A stretch of DNA of 64,000 nucleotides, taken from Ferrovibrio sp. MS7 (lineage in GTDB: Bacteria; Pseudomonadota; Alphaproteobacteria; Ferrovibrionales; Ferrovibrionaceae). Both the position numbers and the translations under genes were made by a program. Below, one piece after another: positions 18,992-27,878 of this stretch. The notes under the pieces are model-generated. The model made no database searches and had not been told where the DNA came from. It saw only the letters and a list, made by a program, of their open reading frames with translations. The DNA lies in assembly GCF_038404985.1 (NCBI RefSeq), contig NZ_JBBKBA010000001.1, forward strand, positions 248,001 through 312,000, in the 5' to 3' direction. Each line of letters opens with the position of its first letter. Position 1 is the first letter of the stretch.

Positions 18992-19988
18992 TTTTTTCTT
19001 CCTTGGCAGGGATAACAGCTTGAGCAGGAGAAACAGCCGGCAGCTTGAGCTGCAGCAGGTGATTGAGTTCGCCGAGCACGCCGCGGCGGAAGGTGAGCAC
19101 GCAGGCAATGAAGATCAGGCCGACGGCCACCGTGACCCAGGCGCCAAGCGCATCGAAATAATGGCGCAGCGCGGAAATCATTACCGCGCCGATGGCCGGA
19201 CCGAAAATCGAATTCATGCCGCCGAGCAGGGTCATCAGGATGACATCGCCGGACATATGCCAATGTACGTCGCTCAGCGACGCCAGGCGGAAGACAATGC
19301 ATTTCAGCGAGCCGGCAAGACCCGAAAGGCCAGCGGAGAGCGCGAAGGCCATGATCTTGTAGCGTTCGACGGCATAGCCGAGCGAGCGGGCACGCGGCTC
19401 GTGCTCGCGGATCGCCCGCAGCACTTCTCCGAACGGCGACTGCACGATGCGGTGCACCAGCCAGAAACCGCCAATGGTGCAGGCCAGCACCACGAAATAC
19501 AGGCTGGTGTCGTTGTTGAGATCAATCAGGCCCAGCAGCTTGCCGCGTGGAATCGGCTGCATGCCATCCTCGGCCCCCGTGAAAGGCGCCTGCAGGAAGG
19601 TGAAATACACCATCTGTGCCAGGGCCAGGGTGATCATGGCCAGATAGATGCCCTGGCGGCGGATCGCCAGCGCGCCGATGGCAGCGCCAAGCCCGGCCGA
19701 GAACAGCACACCGGCGATGACGGCGATTTCCGGTGTCAGGCCGAGATCGCGCAGCACATAGCCGGTGATATAGGCCGAGCCGCCGAAGAAAGCGGCATGA
19801 CCGAACGAGACGATGCCGGTATGGCCGAGCAGCAGGTTGAAGGCGCAGGCGAACAGCGCGAAGCACATCACCTTCATCAGGAAGATCGGATAGATCAGCT
19901 TCGGCACGAACGGCACGATCAGCAGCAGCGCCAGCAGCAGAAGCAGCAGGCCGCGCCGGAGCATGGGCGAATAAAGCAGGGCCGCCAT
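18978..19988 (-). CDS. livM: Branched-chain-type ABC transporter permease LivM-like, 336 aa
   Basis: Hydrophobic permease with about ten membrane segments and the LivM markers [19 protein letters not shown] near the N-terminus and an [11 protein letters not shown] cytoplasmic loop. ATG 19988 overlaps the livH stop by one base (TGATG). It pairs with LivH to form the membrane pore for the binding protein at 20980-22191 and the ATPases at 23126-24611. Upstream in-frame sequence belongs to the antisense/other frame of livH and is not coding. Confidence 0.93.
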   Translation of the reverse strand: MAALLYSPMLRRGLLLLLLALLLIVPFVPKLIYPIFLMKVMCFALFACAFNLLLGHTGIVSFGHAAFFGGSAYITGYVLRDLGLTPEIAVIAGVLFSAGLGAAIGALAIRRQGIYLAMITLALAQMVYFTFLQAPFTGAEDGMQPIPRGKLLGLIDLNNDTSLYFVVLACTIGGFWLVHRIVQSPFGEVLRAIREHEPRARSLGYAVERYKIMAFALSAGLSGLAGSLKCIVFRLASLSDVHWHMSGDVILMTLLGGMNSIFGPAIGAVMISALRHYFDALGAWVTVAVGLIFIACVLTFRRGVLGELNHLLQLKLPAVSPAQAVIPAKEEKNAQI

Positions 19989-20878
19989 CACGCCGCCCCC
20001 TCGCGTCCGAACAGGCCGGCCGGACGCAACAGCAGCACCAGCGCCATGACCAGGAACACCACCGTGGTGGAGGCTTCCGAGTAATACACCTTGGTCAGGC
20101 CCTCGACGACACCGAGGCCCAGCCCGGTGATCGCCGAACCGACCACGGAGCCAAGGCCGCCGATCACCACGATGGCGAAAACGATGATCACCAGGTCGGA
20201 ACCCATGGATGGATTGACATGCTGGATCGGCGCCGCCAGCACACCGGCAAAGCCGGCCAAAGCCACGCCGGCGCCGTAGGTCAGGGTCAGCAGCAGCGGC
20301 ACATTGATGCCGAAGGCCTGGGTCAGTTCCGGCCGCTCGGTGGCGGCACGGAGATAGGCGCCCATGCGCGTCTTCTCGATCACGATCCAGGTGCCGGCGC
20401 AGACCACCACAGCCACCAGGATGACGAACCCGCGATAGACTGGCAGCATCATGAAGCCGAGATTCCAGGCACCGCGCAGTTCGGCCGGCGTGGCGAAGGG
20501 ATGGCCGGAGGAACCCATGGCAACGCGGAAGCCGCCTTCCAGCACCAGCACCATGCCGAAAGTGAGCAGCAGGCCGTAAAGCGGATCGAGGCGATAGATG
20601 CGGCGGAGCGCTAGGCGCTCGAACAAGATTCCGATGATGCCGACGGCAATCGGCACCAGGACCATCGCCCACCAATAGCCGACACCGAAATGACGGCCGA
20701 TCAGAAAGGCCACGAAAGCGCCAACCATGAAGAAGGCGCCATGGGCGAAATTCACGATGCGCAGCAGGCCGAAGATAATGGCTAGGCCTAAGCTGAGCAC
20801 GGCATAGAAGGCACCATTGACCAGACCGAGCATGATCTGGCCGAGAAAGGCTTGGTGCGGGATACCGAAGATGTCCAT
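19988..20878 (-). CDS. livH: Branched-chain-type ABC transporter permease LivH-like, 296 aa
   Basis: Permease with the LivH signature LVNGAFYAVLSLGLAIIFGLLRIVN near the N-terminus and NFAHG, plus about eight hydrophobic segments. It follows the binding-protein gene by 101 bp containing a strong hairpin, and is coupled to livM by a one-base overlap. The substrate class is branched-chain amino acids, amides or hydrophobic organic acids; which one is not decidable. Confidence 0.93.
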   Translation of the reverse strand: MDIFGIPHQAFLGQIMLGLVNGAFYAVLSLGLAIIFGLLRIVNFAHGAFFMVGAFVAFLIGRHFGVGYWWAMVLVPIAVGIIGILFERLALRRIYRLDPLYGLLLTFGMVLVLEGGFRVAMGSSGHPFATPAELRGAWNLGFMMLPVYRGFVILVAVVVCAGTWIVIEKTRMGAYLRAATERPELTQAFGINVPLLLTLTYGAGVALAGFAGVLAAPIQHVNPSMGSDLVIIVFAIVVIGGLGSVVGSAITGLGLGVVEGLTKVYYSEASTTVVFLVMALVLLLRPAGLFGREGAA

Positions 20879-20930
20879 CCGCCGCTTGAGACTCCGCTAC
20901 GGGCACAGGGATACGGCTACGAAACGCGAT

Positions 20931-20966
20931 CCGGGCCGGCCACCCGGGACAAGGCAGCCGGCCCGG
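20931..20966 (-). promoter_or_regulatory. Intercistronic hairpin between livK and livH
   Basis: CCGGGCCGGC (20931-20940) and GCCGGCCCGG (20957-20966) are perfect 10-bp inverted arms. No T-tract follows on either strand. Such stems after a binding-protein gene commonly protect its mRNA and reduce read-through into the permease genes. Confidence 0.55.
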
Positions 20967-20979
20967 CGGGTAAGCGTTG

Positions 20980-22191
20980 TTACTTCTTCACCAGGTCGCA
21001 CTTGCTATCGGCGAGCGGCTGGAAAGCCTGCTCCGCCGGGATCGTCGCCACCGGCTTCAGGTAATCCCACGGCGCCTTGGATTCCGCCGGGGTCTTCACC
21101 TGCCAGAGATACATATCATGCATGAAGCGGCCATCGACACGCACCTTGCCCTGCTTGGTGAACATGTCGCTCACCGTCATCTCGCGCATCTTGGCCGAAA
21201 CCTTGTCGGGATTGTCGGTGCCGGCTTCCTTCACAGCGTTCAGGAAGAACATGGTGGAGGAATAATCCGCTGCCTGGGCCATGTTCGGCATCTTGCCAAC
21301 CCGGTCGTAAAACCGCTTGGCGAATTTGCGCGTGTCGTCGTTCATGTCCCAGTACCAGGCATTGGTCAGCAGCAACCCTTGCGCGGTCTGCAGCCCGAGC
21401 GAATGCACGTCCTCGATCCACAGCAGCAGGGCCGCCAGCTTCTGGTTCTTGGTGGCGCCGAATTCCGCCGCCGCCTTGATCGCGTTCACCGCGTCGGCGC
21501 CGGTGGAGGCAACACCGATGATTTCCGCCTTGGACGCCTGCGCCTGCAGGATGTAGGACGAGAAATCGGTGGTGGCGAGCGGGTGGCGAGCGGCGCCGAC
21601 GACGCGGCCCTTGTTGTTGCGCACCACATCCGACACCTGCTGCTCCAGGCCGATACCGAAGGCGAAATCGACGGTGAGGAAGAACCAGCTCTTGCCGCCC
21701 TGCTCCACCACGGTCTTGCCGGTGCCATGGGCCAGCGAATAGGCGTCATAGGCATAGTGGATGGCATAGGGTGAGCAAAGCTCGTTCGTGATGCCCATGT
21801 TGGAGGCGCCGTTGACGATGATATGGCGCTTCTTCTCCTTGGCCACGGCGGCCACCGCGCGGGCAACGCCGGAATTGGCCAGATCGTTGATCAGGTCGAC
21901 ACCTCCGGTATCGAACCATTCGCGCGCCTTGGCGGCGCCGACATCGGGCTTGTTCAGGTGGTCGGCGAAGATCACATCGATCTTCTTGCCCAGCACGGTA
22001 CCGCCGAAATCCTCGGCCGCCATCTTCACCGCCTCGACGGCGCCTTTGCCGGAAAGATCGTTGTAGATGCCGGACATATCGGCGAGCACGCCAATGCGCA
22101 CCACATCATCGGAGATCTGGGCCGTGGCAGCACCGCTGCCGAGGGCCAGAACGGAGGCAGCCGCCACCGCCAGTCGCAGACTGTTTCGCAT
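20980..22191 (-). CDS. livK: ABC transporter substrate-binding protein, LivK-like, 403 aa
   Basis: Periplasmic binding protein of the branched-chain/Type-1 class. A Sec signal peptide (residues 1-24, ending ATAQ) precedes VRIGVLADMSGIYNDLSGKG, the usual first strand and ligand loop. The central LINDLANSGVARAVAAVA and GVASTGADAVNAIKAA fit the family. It leads the operon with livH, livM and the Tm-1-like genes and is divergent from an AraC regulator, which probably controls it. Confidence 0.92.
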   Translation of the reverse strand: MRNSLRLAVAAASVLALGSGAATAQISDDVVRIGVLADMSGIYNDLSGKGAVEAVKMAAEDFGGTVLGKKIDVIFADHLNKPDVGAAKAREWFDTGGVDLINDLANSGVARAVAAVAKEKKRHIIVNGASNMGITNELCSPYAIHYAYDAYSLAHGTGKTVVEQGGKSWFFLTVDFAFGIGLEQQVSDVVRNNKGRVVGAARHPLATTDFSSYILQAQASKAEIIGVASTGADAVNAIKAAAEFGATKNQKLAALLLWIEDVHSLGLQTAQGLLLTNAWYWDMNDDTRKFAKRFYDRVGKMPNMAQAADYSSTMFFLNAVKEAGTDNPDKVSAKMREMTVSDMFTKQGKVRVDGRFMHDMYLWQVKTPAESKAPWDYLKPVATIPAEQAFQPLADSKCDLVKK

Positions 22192-22205
22192 TATTTTCCT
22201 CCCAA

Positions 22206-22221
22206 GTTTACTGGTTTACTG
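22206..22221. promoter_or_regulatory. Tandem GTTTACTG repeat between livK and the AraC gene
   Basis: GTTTACTG occurs twice head-to-tail without spacing (22206-22213, 22214-22221) in the 82-bp divergent region. Directly repeated half-sites are usual for AraC-family activators. The sequence sits 15-30 bp before livK, close enough to affect its promoter or leader. Confidence 0.4.
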
Positions 22222-22273
22222 TTTCCCGGTTATTATTGTTTTCCACTCTACCTGATGCCATTAAGGGTTTTAC

Positions 22274-23137
22274 ATGGCTGGTTTACACGAAAACCTATCT
22301 GAAACACACATTGTCGGCCGCAACACGCATCAGCTCATCGTGCGCGCGGAAGAGTGCAGTGCACTGGCCACGCGGCAGATTTCCCATGTTGGCGTGGGTG
22401 ATGCTGCGGTGCCCTACCGGATCGTCCGCACACATCTCAGCGGTACTTATGTGCATGCCAGCCTGGGCGGCGAGGGCCGCATCCTGCTGGATGGGCGCTG
22501 GCGGCCACACCGCGCCGGCATGGTATCTCTGGCCCCCGCTCATGTGCTGCACGCGTTCCACGCCATTCCGTCGAAACGCTGGCAATATTGCTGGGTGCGC
22601 TACATGCCGCAATCGCCGCGCTCGGCCATCGGCTTCATGGCGCCGGTGATGGCGCAATTCGATGCCGAGGCGCTGCAGCATGCCATTCTGGGGCTTTACA
22701 AGGAGGTGCAGGGACCGGCGGATTCCGGCTCGGCGATGCTGTGGATCGACCTGATCGAGCATTACATCAGCCGCTTTGCCGAGCCACTGCAGCGCGAAGA
22801 CCGGCTGCGCGCCCTGTGGGAGAAAGTCAGCGGCGATCTCGGCAAGCCTTGGACCGTGGAACGCCTGGCAAAACTGGCGAATATCAGCGGCGAGCATCTG
22901 CGCCGGCTGTGCCAGTCCAGCCTCGGCCGCAGCCCGATGCAGCAGCTCACCTACCTGCGCATCCAGCATGCCGCGCACCGACTGGCGACCACGGCGGCGA
23001 AGATCGAGGATATCGCGCTGCAGGTCGGCTACCAGAATCCCTTCGCCTTCTCCAACACATTCAAGCGCATGACCGGCTTCCGACCGTCGCATTTCCGCAA
23101 CCGGCGCCAGGCCGGCAGCCGCGAGCTAGACGCCTAG
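22274..23137 (+). CDS. AraC family transcriptional regulator, 287 aa
   Basis: N-terminal cupin-like ligand domain (HVHAS..GEGRILLDGRW..HRAGMVSLAP pattern) and C-terminal double helix-turn-helix with WTVERLAKLANISGEHLRRLCQ and IEDIALQVGYQNPFAFSNTFKRMTGFRPS, both diagnostic. It is divergent from livK, and its 3' end overlaps the livF 3' end by 12 bp, so it sits between the two halves of one transporter locus and very likely regulates both. Confidence 0.93.
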   Translation: MAGLHENLSETHIVGRNTHQLIVRAEECSALATRQISHVGVGDAAVPYRIVRTHLSGTYVHASLGGEGRILLDGRWRPHRAGMVSLAPAHVLHAFHAIPSKRWQYCWVRYMPQSPRSAIGFMAPVMAQFDAEALQHAILGLYKEVQGPADSGSAMLWIDLIEHYISRFAEPLQREDRLRALWEKVSGDLGKPWTVERLAKLANISGEHLRRLCQSSLGRSPMQQLTYLRIQHAAHRLATTAAKIEDIALQVGYQNPFAFSNTFKRMTGFRPSHFRNRRQAGSRELDA

Positions 23138-23830
23138 CAGGCCAACCACGCGCTCGAAATCGCCACCCATCGCGGCATTGTCCAGGGCATCGACGATGCG
23201 GCCGCCTTCCATCACGTAATGGCGGTCGGCCACTGTGGCAGCGAAACGGACATTCTGCTCCACCATCAGGATGGTGAAGCCATCCTCTTTCAGCCGCCGG
23301 ATCACCCGGCCAATCTGCTCCACCACCACCGGCGCCAGGCCCTCGGTCGGCTCGTCCAGCAGCAGTAATGGCGCACCGGTGCGCAGGATGCGGCCAATGG
23401 CCAGCATCTGCTGCTCGCCGCCGGAGAGTTTCATCCCAGGGCTTTTCAGCCGTTCGCGCAGATTGGGGAACAGGTCGAGCACAGCTTCAGCGCTCATGCC
23501 GCCCGGCCGCACCATAGGCGGCAGCAGCAGATTTTCCTGCACATTCAGCGTGGCATAAATGCCGCGGTCTTCCGGGCAGAAGGCAATGCCGCGGCGTGCT
23601 ATTTCATGCGGCGGCAGGGCAATGGTTTCAGCACCCTCGAAGCGGATCGAGCCGGCGCGCAGCGGCACAGTCCCCATGATCGCCTTGAGCGTCGTCGACT
23701 TGCCGGCGCCATTGCGGCCCAGCAGCGTCACCAATTCTCCCCGCCGTACCTCGAGGTCGACCCCGTGCAGGATATGGCTCTGGCCATACCAGGCATGCAG
23801 ATCGCGGATTTCCAGCATCGCATCAACCAT
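23126..23830 (-). CDS. livF: Branched-chain-type ABC transporter ATP-binding protein LivF-like, 234 aa
   Basis: Importer ATPase with Walker A GRNGAGKST, signature LSGGEQQMLAIGRIL, Walker B LLLLDEPTEGLAP and the LivF-type ending. Three in-frame ATGs (23860, 23845, 23830) precede the domain. I prefer 23830, which has GAGGG 5 bases upstream and starts MVDAMLEIRDLHAWYG. The longer versions carry an imperfect 15-bp duplication (ATGCGTGAGG twice) and overlap livG. It pairs with livG directly upstream. Confidence 0.9.
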   Translation of the reverse strand: MVDAMLEIRDLHAWYGQSHILHGVDLEVRRGELVTLLGRNGAGKSTTLKAIMGTVPLRAGSIRFEGAETIALPPHEIARRGIAFCPEDRGIYATLNVQENLLLPPMVRPGGMSAEAVLDLFPNLRERLKSPGMKLSGGEQQMLAIGRILRTGAPLLLLDEPTEGLAPVVVEQIGRVIRRLKEDGFTILMVEQNVRFAATVADRHYVMEGGRIVDALDNAAMGGDFERVVGLLGV

Positions 23831-23852
23831 ACCGCCCTCACGCATGCCAGCC

Positions 23853-24611
23853 TCACGCATGACCGGCTGCGCCGCCGATATAGGCCTCGATCACGCGGGC
23901 ATCCCTCGAAACCATGTCGTAATCGCCCTCGGCAAGGATTTCGCCGCGCGTCAGCACCGTGATGCGGTCGCAGAGATCGGCAACAACGCCGAGATTATGC
24001 TCGACCATCAGCACCGTGCGGCCCTGCGCCACCTTGCGGATCAGCGCCGTGATGCGGCTGATATCCTCATGCCCCATGCCGGCCATCGGCTCGTCCAGCA
24101 GCATCACTTCTGGTTCCAGCGCCAGGGTGGTGGCCAGTTCCAGGGCGCGCTTGCGGCCATAGGAGAGATCGGCGGCAGGGGCGTCGGCGTAATCTTCGAG
24201 GCCAACCGCCTCCACCAGTTCCAGCGCGCGTGGCTCTAGGTCGCGCAATACCGCCTTGCTGCGCCAGAAATCATAGGAGCCGCCGCGCCGGCGCTGCACC
24301 GCCAGGCGCACATTCTCCAGCACAGTGAGGTTGGCGAATACGGCGGATATCTGGAACGAACGCACCAGGCCGAGCCGTGCCACGGCATCGGCACCCAGGC
24401 GCGTGATGTCACGGCCATTGAAACGGATGCTGCCGCCACTCGGCTCCATGAACTTGGTCATCAGGTTGAAGCAGGTGGTCTTGCCGGCGCCGTTGGGACC
24501 GATCAGCGCGTGGATCGAACCGCGCTTCACCGCCAGATTGACATTCGATACCGCCTTGAAGCCGCCGAATTGCTTGGAGAGGCCTTCGGCCTCCAGCACA
24601 TGCTCTGCCAC
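23853..24611 (-). CDS. livG: Branched-chain-type ABC transporter ATP-binding protein LivG-like, 252 aa
   Basis: Walker A GPNGAGKTT, signature LSYGRKRALELATTL, Walker B VMLLDEPMAGMGHED. I take GTG 24611 as the start because a textbook AGGAGG lies 6 bases before it; the next upstream methionine gives 50 extra residues with no domain content. With LivF, LivH, LivM and LivK it completes one five-part importer. It is divergent from the dienelactone hydrolase operon. Confidence 0.92.
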   Translation of the reverse strand: MAEHVLEAEGLSKQFGGFKAVSNVNLAVKRGSIHALIGPNGAGKTTCFNLMTKFMEPSGGSIRFNGRDITRLGADAVARLGLVRSFQISAVFANLTVLENVRLAVQRRRGGSYDFWRSKAVLRDLEPRALELVEAVGLEDYADAPAADLSYGRKRALELATTLALEPEVMLLDEPMAGMGHEDISRITALIRKVAQGRTVLMVEHNLGVVADLCDRITVLTRGEILAEGDYDMVSRDARVIEAYIGGAAGHA

Positions 24612-24878
24612 AATGTTCCTCCTGATGCGCCGGTCCTCTCGCGGGACTGGTCGGGCAATAGGCCGGTGATTTAGACGCTTCCGCACGCCGATGCCAACAG
24701 ATTTTTTCTGACGCAGCTCTGTACGCGCCCAGCCTGACCGGCACCCAGCCAGAGAAACCATACCTAGATATGAGGTCGAAAGCCCTTCGTCTGGTTTCGC
24801 GCGGCGCCGCCTCCCTGCATCCTGACTCCATCAAAGCAAACCGCACCAGGGCGGTGAGAAAACAAACGGAGCAGCCAG

Positions 24879-25661
24879 ATGGCATTAAGCAGCAAGCCCG
24901 CAACGACCAGCCCGGACAATGGCATGCGCAGCATCGCTGCTAATGACGCTTCCTCAACATCATCACAGGGCGAACGCGTCACCATCGCGACACCGGATGG
25001 CAGCTTCTCTGCCTATCTGGCACGGCCGAAAGCCATGAAGGCGCCGGCCATCGTGGTGATCCAGGAGATTTTCGGCGTCAACGCCGACATGCGCAAAACC
25101 TGCGACGGCCTGGCCGCCCAAGGCTACCTGGCGATCTGCCCTGATCTCTACTGGCGGCAGGAAGCGGATGTTGAATTGTTCGACAAGACCGAGGCCGACT
25201 GGAACAAGGCGCTGGCGCTCTACACCGCCTTCGATGTCGATGCCGGGGTGAAAGACATTGCCGCCACCATCCGATTCATGCGTGGGCTGGATGGCGCTTC
25301 CGGCAAGGTCGGCGCCATGGGCTACTGCCTCGGCGGGCTGCTGGCCTATCTCACCGCCACCCGCACCGATGCCGATGCCAGCGTCGCTTATTACGGCGTC
25401 GGCATCGACAAGCTGATCCATGAGGCCGGGACCATCAAGCAGCCGCTGCTGGTGCATATCGCCGAGGAAGATGAATTCGTCTCCAAGCAAGCCCAGGCGG
25501 TGATGCAGCATGGCCTGGAAGGCCGCAACGGCGTCGAAGTCCACAGCTATCCGGGCATGAGCCACGCCTTCGCCCGCAACAACGGCATCCATTACGACCA
25601 CAAGAATGCGGAACTGGCGAATAGCCGCACACTCGCCTTCTTCCGCGCCACCCTGACCTGA
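24879..25661 (+). CDS. Dienelactone hydrolase family protein, 260 aa
   Basis: Alpha/beta hydrolase with the dienelactone hydrolase triad: C150 in GYCLGG, aspartate near 198 in HIAEEDEF, and H229 in MSHAF. The family hydrolyses cyclic or activated esters such as 4-carboxymethylene-butenolide. The first 30 residues are polar and variable; an alternative start is ATG 24924. It lies 26 bp before the catalase gene, so the two share a transcript and it may belong to a stress response rather than an aromatic pathway. Confidence 0.88.
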   Translation: MALSSKPATTSPDNGMRSIAANDASSTSSQGERVTIATPDGSFSAYLARPKAMKAPAIVVIQEIFGVNADMRKTCDGLAAQGYLAICPDLYWRQEADVELFDKTEADWNKALALYTAFDVDAGVKDIAATIRFMRGLDGASGKVGAMGYCLGGLLAYLTATRTDADASVAYYGVGIDKLIHEAGTIKQPLLVHIAEEDEFVSKQAQAVMQHGLEGRNGVEVHSYPGMSHAFARNNGIHYDHKNAELANSRTLAFFRATLT

Positions 25662-25687
25662 CATTCCCGCAAAAAAGGAACTGCACC

Positions 25688-27151
25688 ATGAGCAATACCA
25701 AGCCCCCGCATCTGACTCATGCCAACGGCGCGCCGGTTTCTGACAATTTCAACATCATGACCGCCGGCCCGCGCGGCCCGGCGCTGCTGCAGGATATCTG
25801 GCTGATCGAGAAGCTGGCGCATTTCGACCGCGAGGTGATTCCGGAGCGCCGCATGCATGCCAAGGGTTCGGGTGCCTATGGCAGCTTCACCGTGACCCAG
25901 GACATCACCCGCTTCAGCAAGGCCAAGATCTTCTCCGAGATCGGCAAGAAGACCGACCTGTTCGTGCGTTTCTCCACGGTGGCCGGCGAACGCGGCGCCG
26001 CCGATGCCGAGCGCGATATCCGTGGCTTCGCGGTCAAGTTCTACACCGAGGAAGGCAACTGGGACCTGGTCGGCAACAACACCCCGGTATTCTTCCTGCG
26101 CGACCCGCTGCGCTTTCCGGACCTCAATCATGCCGTGAAGCGCGACCCGCGCACCGGCATGCGCAGCGCCAACAACAACTGGGATTTCTGGACCCTGCTG
26201 CCGGAAGCCCTGCACCAGGTGACCATCGTGATGAGCGACCGCGGCATCCCGAAAAGCTATCGCCACATGCACGGCTTCGGCAGCCACACCTTCAGCTTCA
26301 TCAATGCTGAAAATGAACGCTTCTGGGTCAAGTTCACCCTGAAGACGCATCAGGGCATCGCGAATTTGACCGACGCCGAATCAGCGGCCTTGATCGGCAA
26401 TGACCGCGAGAGCCATCAGCGCGATCTCTATGGCAGCATCGAAGCCGGCGATTTCCCGCGCTGGACGCTCTATGTGCAGGTGATGCCCGAGGCCGAGGCA
26501 AGCAGTTACCGCCTCAATCCCTTCGACCTGACCAAAGTGTGGCCGCGCAAGGATTATCCGCTGATCGAGGTCGGCGTTCTGGAGCTGAACCGCAACCCGG
26601 AGAATGTCTTCGCCGAGGTGGAGCAGGCCGCCTTCTCGCCGGCCAATGTAGTGCCCGGCATCGGCTTCTCGCCGGACAAGATGCTGCAGGCCCGCCTGTT
26701 CTCCTATGGCGACACGCAGCGCTACCGGCTTGGCGTCAACTTCAACCATATCCCGGTCAATGCGCCGAAATGCCCCTTCCACAGCTATCATCGCGACGGC
26801 GCCATGCGCACCGACGGCAACCAGGGTGCCCGGCTCGGCTATGTGCCGAACAGTTATAAGGAATGGCAGGACCAGCCGGCGCTGAACGAAAAACCGCTGG
26901 CCGCTGGCGATGCCTGGCACTGGGATCACCGCCAGGATGAGGATTATTTCAGCCAGCCCGGCGACCTGTTCCGGTTGATGACCCCGCCGCAGCAGCAGGT
27001 GCTGTTCGAGAACACCGCCCGCGCCATGGGCGACGCCGCGCCAGAAATCAAGCAGCGCCACATCGACAACTGCACCAAGGCCGATCCGGCCTATGGCGCC
27101 GGCATCGCCAAGGCGCTCGGCCTCAATGTCACCGCTGCCGCCGCCGAATAG
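25688..27151 (+). CDS. katA: Monofunctional heme catalase, 487 aa
   Basis: Small-subunit catalase. The distal histidine is H57 in [12 protein letters not shown], the asparagine is in VGNNTPVFF, and the heme-ligating tyrosine is in [14 protein letters not shown]; all essential residues are present and the length is normal for clade 3. AAAGGAA precedes the ATG. It is a second peroxide-removing enzyme in this window besides KatG, placed in an operon with hydrolases and a membrane protein. Confidence 0.96.
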   Translation: MSNTKPPHLTHANGAPVSDNFNIMTAGPRGPALLQDIWLIEKLAHFDREVIPERRMHAKGSGAYGSFTVTQDITRFSKAKIFSEIGKKTDLFVRFSTVAGERGAADAERDIRGFAVKFYTEEGNWDLVGNNTPVFFLRDPLRFPDLNHAVKRDPRTGMRSANNNWDFWTLLPEALHQVTIVMSDRGIPKSYRHMHGFGSHTFSFINAENERFWVKFTLKTHQGIANLTDAESAALIGNDRESHQRDLYGSIEAGDFPRWTLYVQVMPEAEASSYRLNPFDLTKVWPRKDYPLIEVGVLELNRNPENVFAEVEQAAFSPANVVPGIGFSPDKMLQARLFSYGDTQRYRLGVNFNHIPVNAPKCPFHSYHRDGAMRTDGNQGARLGYVPNSYKEWQDQPALNEKPLAAGDAWHWDHRQDEDYFSQPGDLFRLMTPPQQQVLFENTARAMGDAAPEIKQRHIDNCTKADPAYGAGIAKALGLNVTAAAAE

Positions 27152-27191
27152 GCACAAACCGGTTTACCCTCGAACCTCAAGGATATCCGAC

Positions 27192-27854
27192 ATGATCATC
27201 GCCACCGCCAAGCCCGCGAAAACTCTGCTCAACGGGCCCGACCACGCTCTCATTATGATCGATTTCCAGTCGCAGATGGCCTTCGCCACCAAGTCGGCTG
27301 ACATCGTTGCCCTGCGCAACAACGCCGCCATGGTTGCCAATGCGGCGGCGGGCTTCAAGGTGCCGATAATCCTGACCACCGCCGCTGAGAAGACCTTCTC
27401 CGGCCCGATGTTCAGCGAGATCACCAATGCCTTTCCCGGCCAGGCGATGATCGATCGCACGACGATGAATACCTGGGAGGACGAGGCGGTGATCAAGGCG
27501 ATCAACCGCCTCGGCAAGTCGCGGCTGGTTTTCTGCGGCCTGTGGACCTCGGTCTGCATTGTCGATCCGGTTCTCTCGGCCCTGGAACAGGGCTTCGAGG
27601 CCTATGTCATCGCCGATGCCTGTGGCGACGTATCCGAGGAAGCCCACCAGCGCGCCATGGACCGCATGGTGCAGGCCGGCGCCCGGCCGCTGACGGCCTT
27701 GCAGTATCTGCTGGAACTGCAGCGCGACTGGGGCCGCCTCGCCACCTATGACCTGACCACCGGCATCGCGAAGAAATATGGTGGTGCCTACGGGCTCGGG
27801 ATCATCTACGCTAAGGCGGTGCTCGGTGAACACACTGCCGAAGCGGCCGAATAG
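27192..27854 (+). CDS. Isochorismatase-like cysteine hydrolase (YcaC type), 220 aa
   Basis: Cysteine hydrolase with the triad D24 (MIDFQSQ), K67 (AEKTFSG) and C122 (TSVCIV). The sequence resembles YcaC-type proteins of unknown substrate. ATG 27192 has an AAGGA site upstream; the longer reading overlaps the catalase gene and is unlikely. It follows the catalase gene by 40 bp, and such pairs are usual in stress-induced operons. Confidence 0.88.
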   Translation: MIIATAKPAKTLLNGPDHALIMIDFQSQMAFATKSADIVALRNNAAMVANAAAGFKVPIILTTAAEKTFSGPMFSEITNAFPGQAMIDRTTMNTWEDEAVIKAINRLGKSRLVFCGLWTSVCIVDPVLSALEQGFEAYVIADACGDVSEEAHQRAMDRMVQAGARPLTALQYLLELQRDWGRLATYDLTTGIAKKYGGAYGLGIIYAKAVLGEHTAEAAE

Positions 27855-27878
27855 ACGGACATGATGAGGGGGCGAGTC

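Noticed and set aside
19989-20906. N-terminal extension of livM in the same frame
   Set aside because: It overlaps livH in another frame and is Arg/His/Pro-rich. The TGATG junction at 19986-19990 gives a clear livM start.
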